Shown: one piece after another, positions 21,065-21,626 of the stretch
Layout: every line of letters begins with the position of its first letter
Position numbering within the stretch: the stretch's first letter is position 1
Assembly: GCA_001805895.1 (NCBI GenBank)
Contig: MHHD01000014.1
Span: 1 to 21,626, forward strand
DNA from: Omnitrophica WOR_2 bacterium RIFCSPLOWO2_12_FULL_51_8
GTDB taxonomy: Bacteria > Omnitrophota > Gorgyraeia > Gygaellales > Profunditerraquicolaceae
Direction: 5' to 3'
DNA: 21,626 bases
Notes under the pieces: model-generated
What the model saw: the letters and a program-made list of their open reading frames with translations, nothing else
What the model was told of the DNA's origin: nothing
The model's database searches: none
Position numbers and translations under genes: made by a program

Positions 21065-21091
21065 TATTCGCTTTCTGCGAAGGAGCGTAAG

Positions 21092-21626
21092 ATGATTGCC
21101 CGTTACAGCCTGCCGAAAATGGACCGCCTCTGGCAGGAGGAGTTTAAATTCCAGACTATGCTTTCTATCGAGCTCCTGGCGTTAGAGGCGCTCGCCAAAA
21201 GAGGCAGGGTCCCGCTTGCCGCAGTCAGACGGATCAAGCAAAGGGCCAGGTTCGATTTAGCGCGCATCCGCAGGATCGAAGAAAAAACCCAACATGATGT
21301 AGTGGCCTTTATCACCAACGTAGCCCAATATATTGGGCCGGACGCCCGGTATCTGCACTTGGGCCTGACCTCTTCCGATATCCTGGATACTACCCTTGGG
21401 GTGCAGCTTGCCGCGGCATCCGACTTGCTCATTGCCGGCCTGGAACAATTGCTGAAACTGTTGGCTAATAAGGCCCTGGCCTATAAAGAGATGATCTGCA
21501 TCGGACGCACCCACGGCGTGCATGCCGAGCCGACGACCTTCGGCCTGAAACTGGCGCTCTGGTATGAAGAAACCCGCCGCAATCTAACTCGCCTGAAATC
21601 CGCCAGGGCAGAAGTGGCAGTAGGTA
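21092..21626 (+). CDS. purB: Adenylosuccinate lyase, 5' part
   Basis: The first 178 residues of PurB; the gene runs off the window. It cleaves SAICAR and adenylosuccinate, two steps of purine synthesis. MIARYSLPKMDRLW is the standard start, KTQHDVVAFITNVAQYIG and HLGLTSSDILDTTLGVQL are conserved, and GRTHGVHAEPTTFGLKLALW carries the active-site histidine region. The ATG at 21092 has AAGGAG (21080-21085) six bases away, so I prefer it to the in-frame ATG at 20990. It has its own promoter and a structured leader. Confidence 0.96.
   Translation, partial: MIARYSLPKMDRLWQEEFKFQTMLSIELLALEALAKRGRVPLAAVRRIKQRARFDLARIRRIEEKTQHDVVAFITNVAQYIGPDARYLHLGLTSSDILDTTLGVQLAAASDLLIAGLEQLLKLLANKALAYKEMICIGRTHGVHAEPTTFGLKLALWYEETRRNLTRLKSARAEVAVG

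Noticed and set aside
20990..21091. N-terminal extension of PurB from ATG 20990
   Set aside because: PurB normally begins MIARYSLP, and AAGGAG sits six bases before 21092; kept only as an alternative to the leader RNA.

Overview
The window is bacterial chromosome, most likely from an uncultured Gram-negative-type lineage. Gene content and the abundance of short palindromic inserts make Omnitrophota or a neighbouring candidate phylum my best guess, but this is inference and no marker here proves it. It is gene-dense and mostly moderate to high in GC, with one clearly AT-rich island (about 1.4-5.1 kb). There is no CRISPR array, rRNA or recognisable transposase or integrase.

Left edge (1-1000): the 3' part of a sodium:neurotransmitter-type symporter, a 34-residue one-helix partner protein overlapping its stop, and a 60-residue protein resembling CsrA. 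Then come a palindrome-rich gap, tRNA-Phe(GAA) and a terminator. The AT-rich island follows: a frameshifted CPBP membrane protease, a small helical protein, a four-helix membrane protein, a B12-binding-type radical SAM enzyme and an ORF6N DNA-binding protein whose C-terminus is made from a palindromic repeat. Two near-identical 27-bp direct repeats bracket the last of these.

Middle (5.6-13.8 kb): a proline-rich anchored protein converges on a cold-shock protein with a long, structured leader. tRNA-Thr(CGT) and an MFS exporter follow. Next is a complete Rnf complex in the order rnfC-G-D-E-A-B, which couples ferredoxin:NAD oxidoreduction to ion pumping. With the symporter, this fits a cell that uses an ion (perhaps Na+) gradient. 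purN follows.

Right (13.8-21.6 kb): an FtsH-type membrane AAA+ protease and an overlapping lipoprotein gene run leftward. They diverge from eno-ftsB across back-to-back promoters. Then come initiator tRNA-Met, a large GH94 glycoside phosphorylase and the 5' part of purB behind a leader that can fold into a branched RNA.

The most unusual pattern is a set of short elements with one architecture but different sequences: tandem 7-8 nt units in one arm, a short spacer, and the inverted units in the other arm. Three lie in and beside rnf: one in frame inside rnfC, one between rnfA and rnfB, and one between rnfB and purN. Other small palindromes interrupt rnfC and duplicate the 5' end of the initiator tRNA. 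I see no clearly new multi-gene defence or biosynthetic system. The best candidates for undescribed biology are these repeat elements, the purB leader, a possible short RNA or attenuator upstream of the cold-shock gene, and the FtsH-lipoprotein pair.
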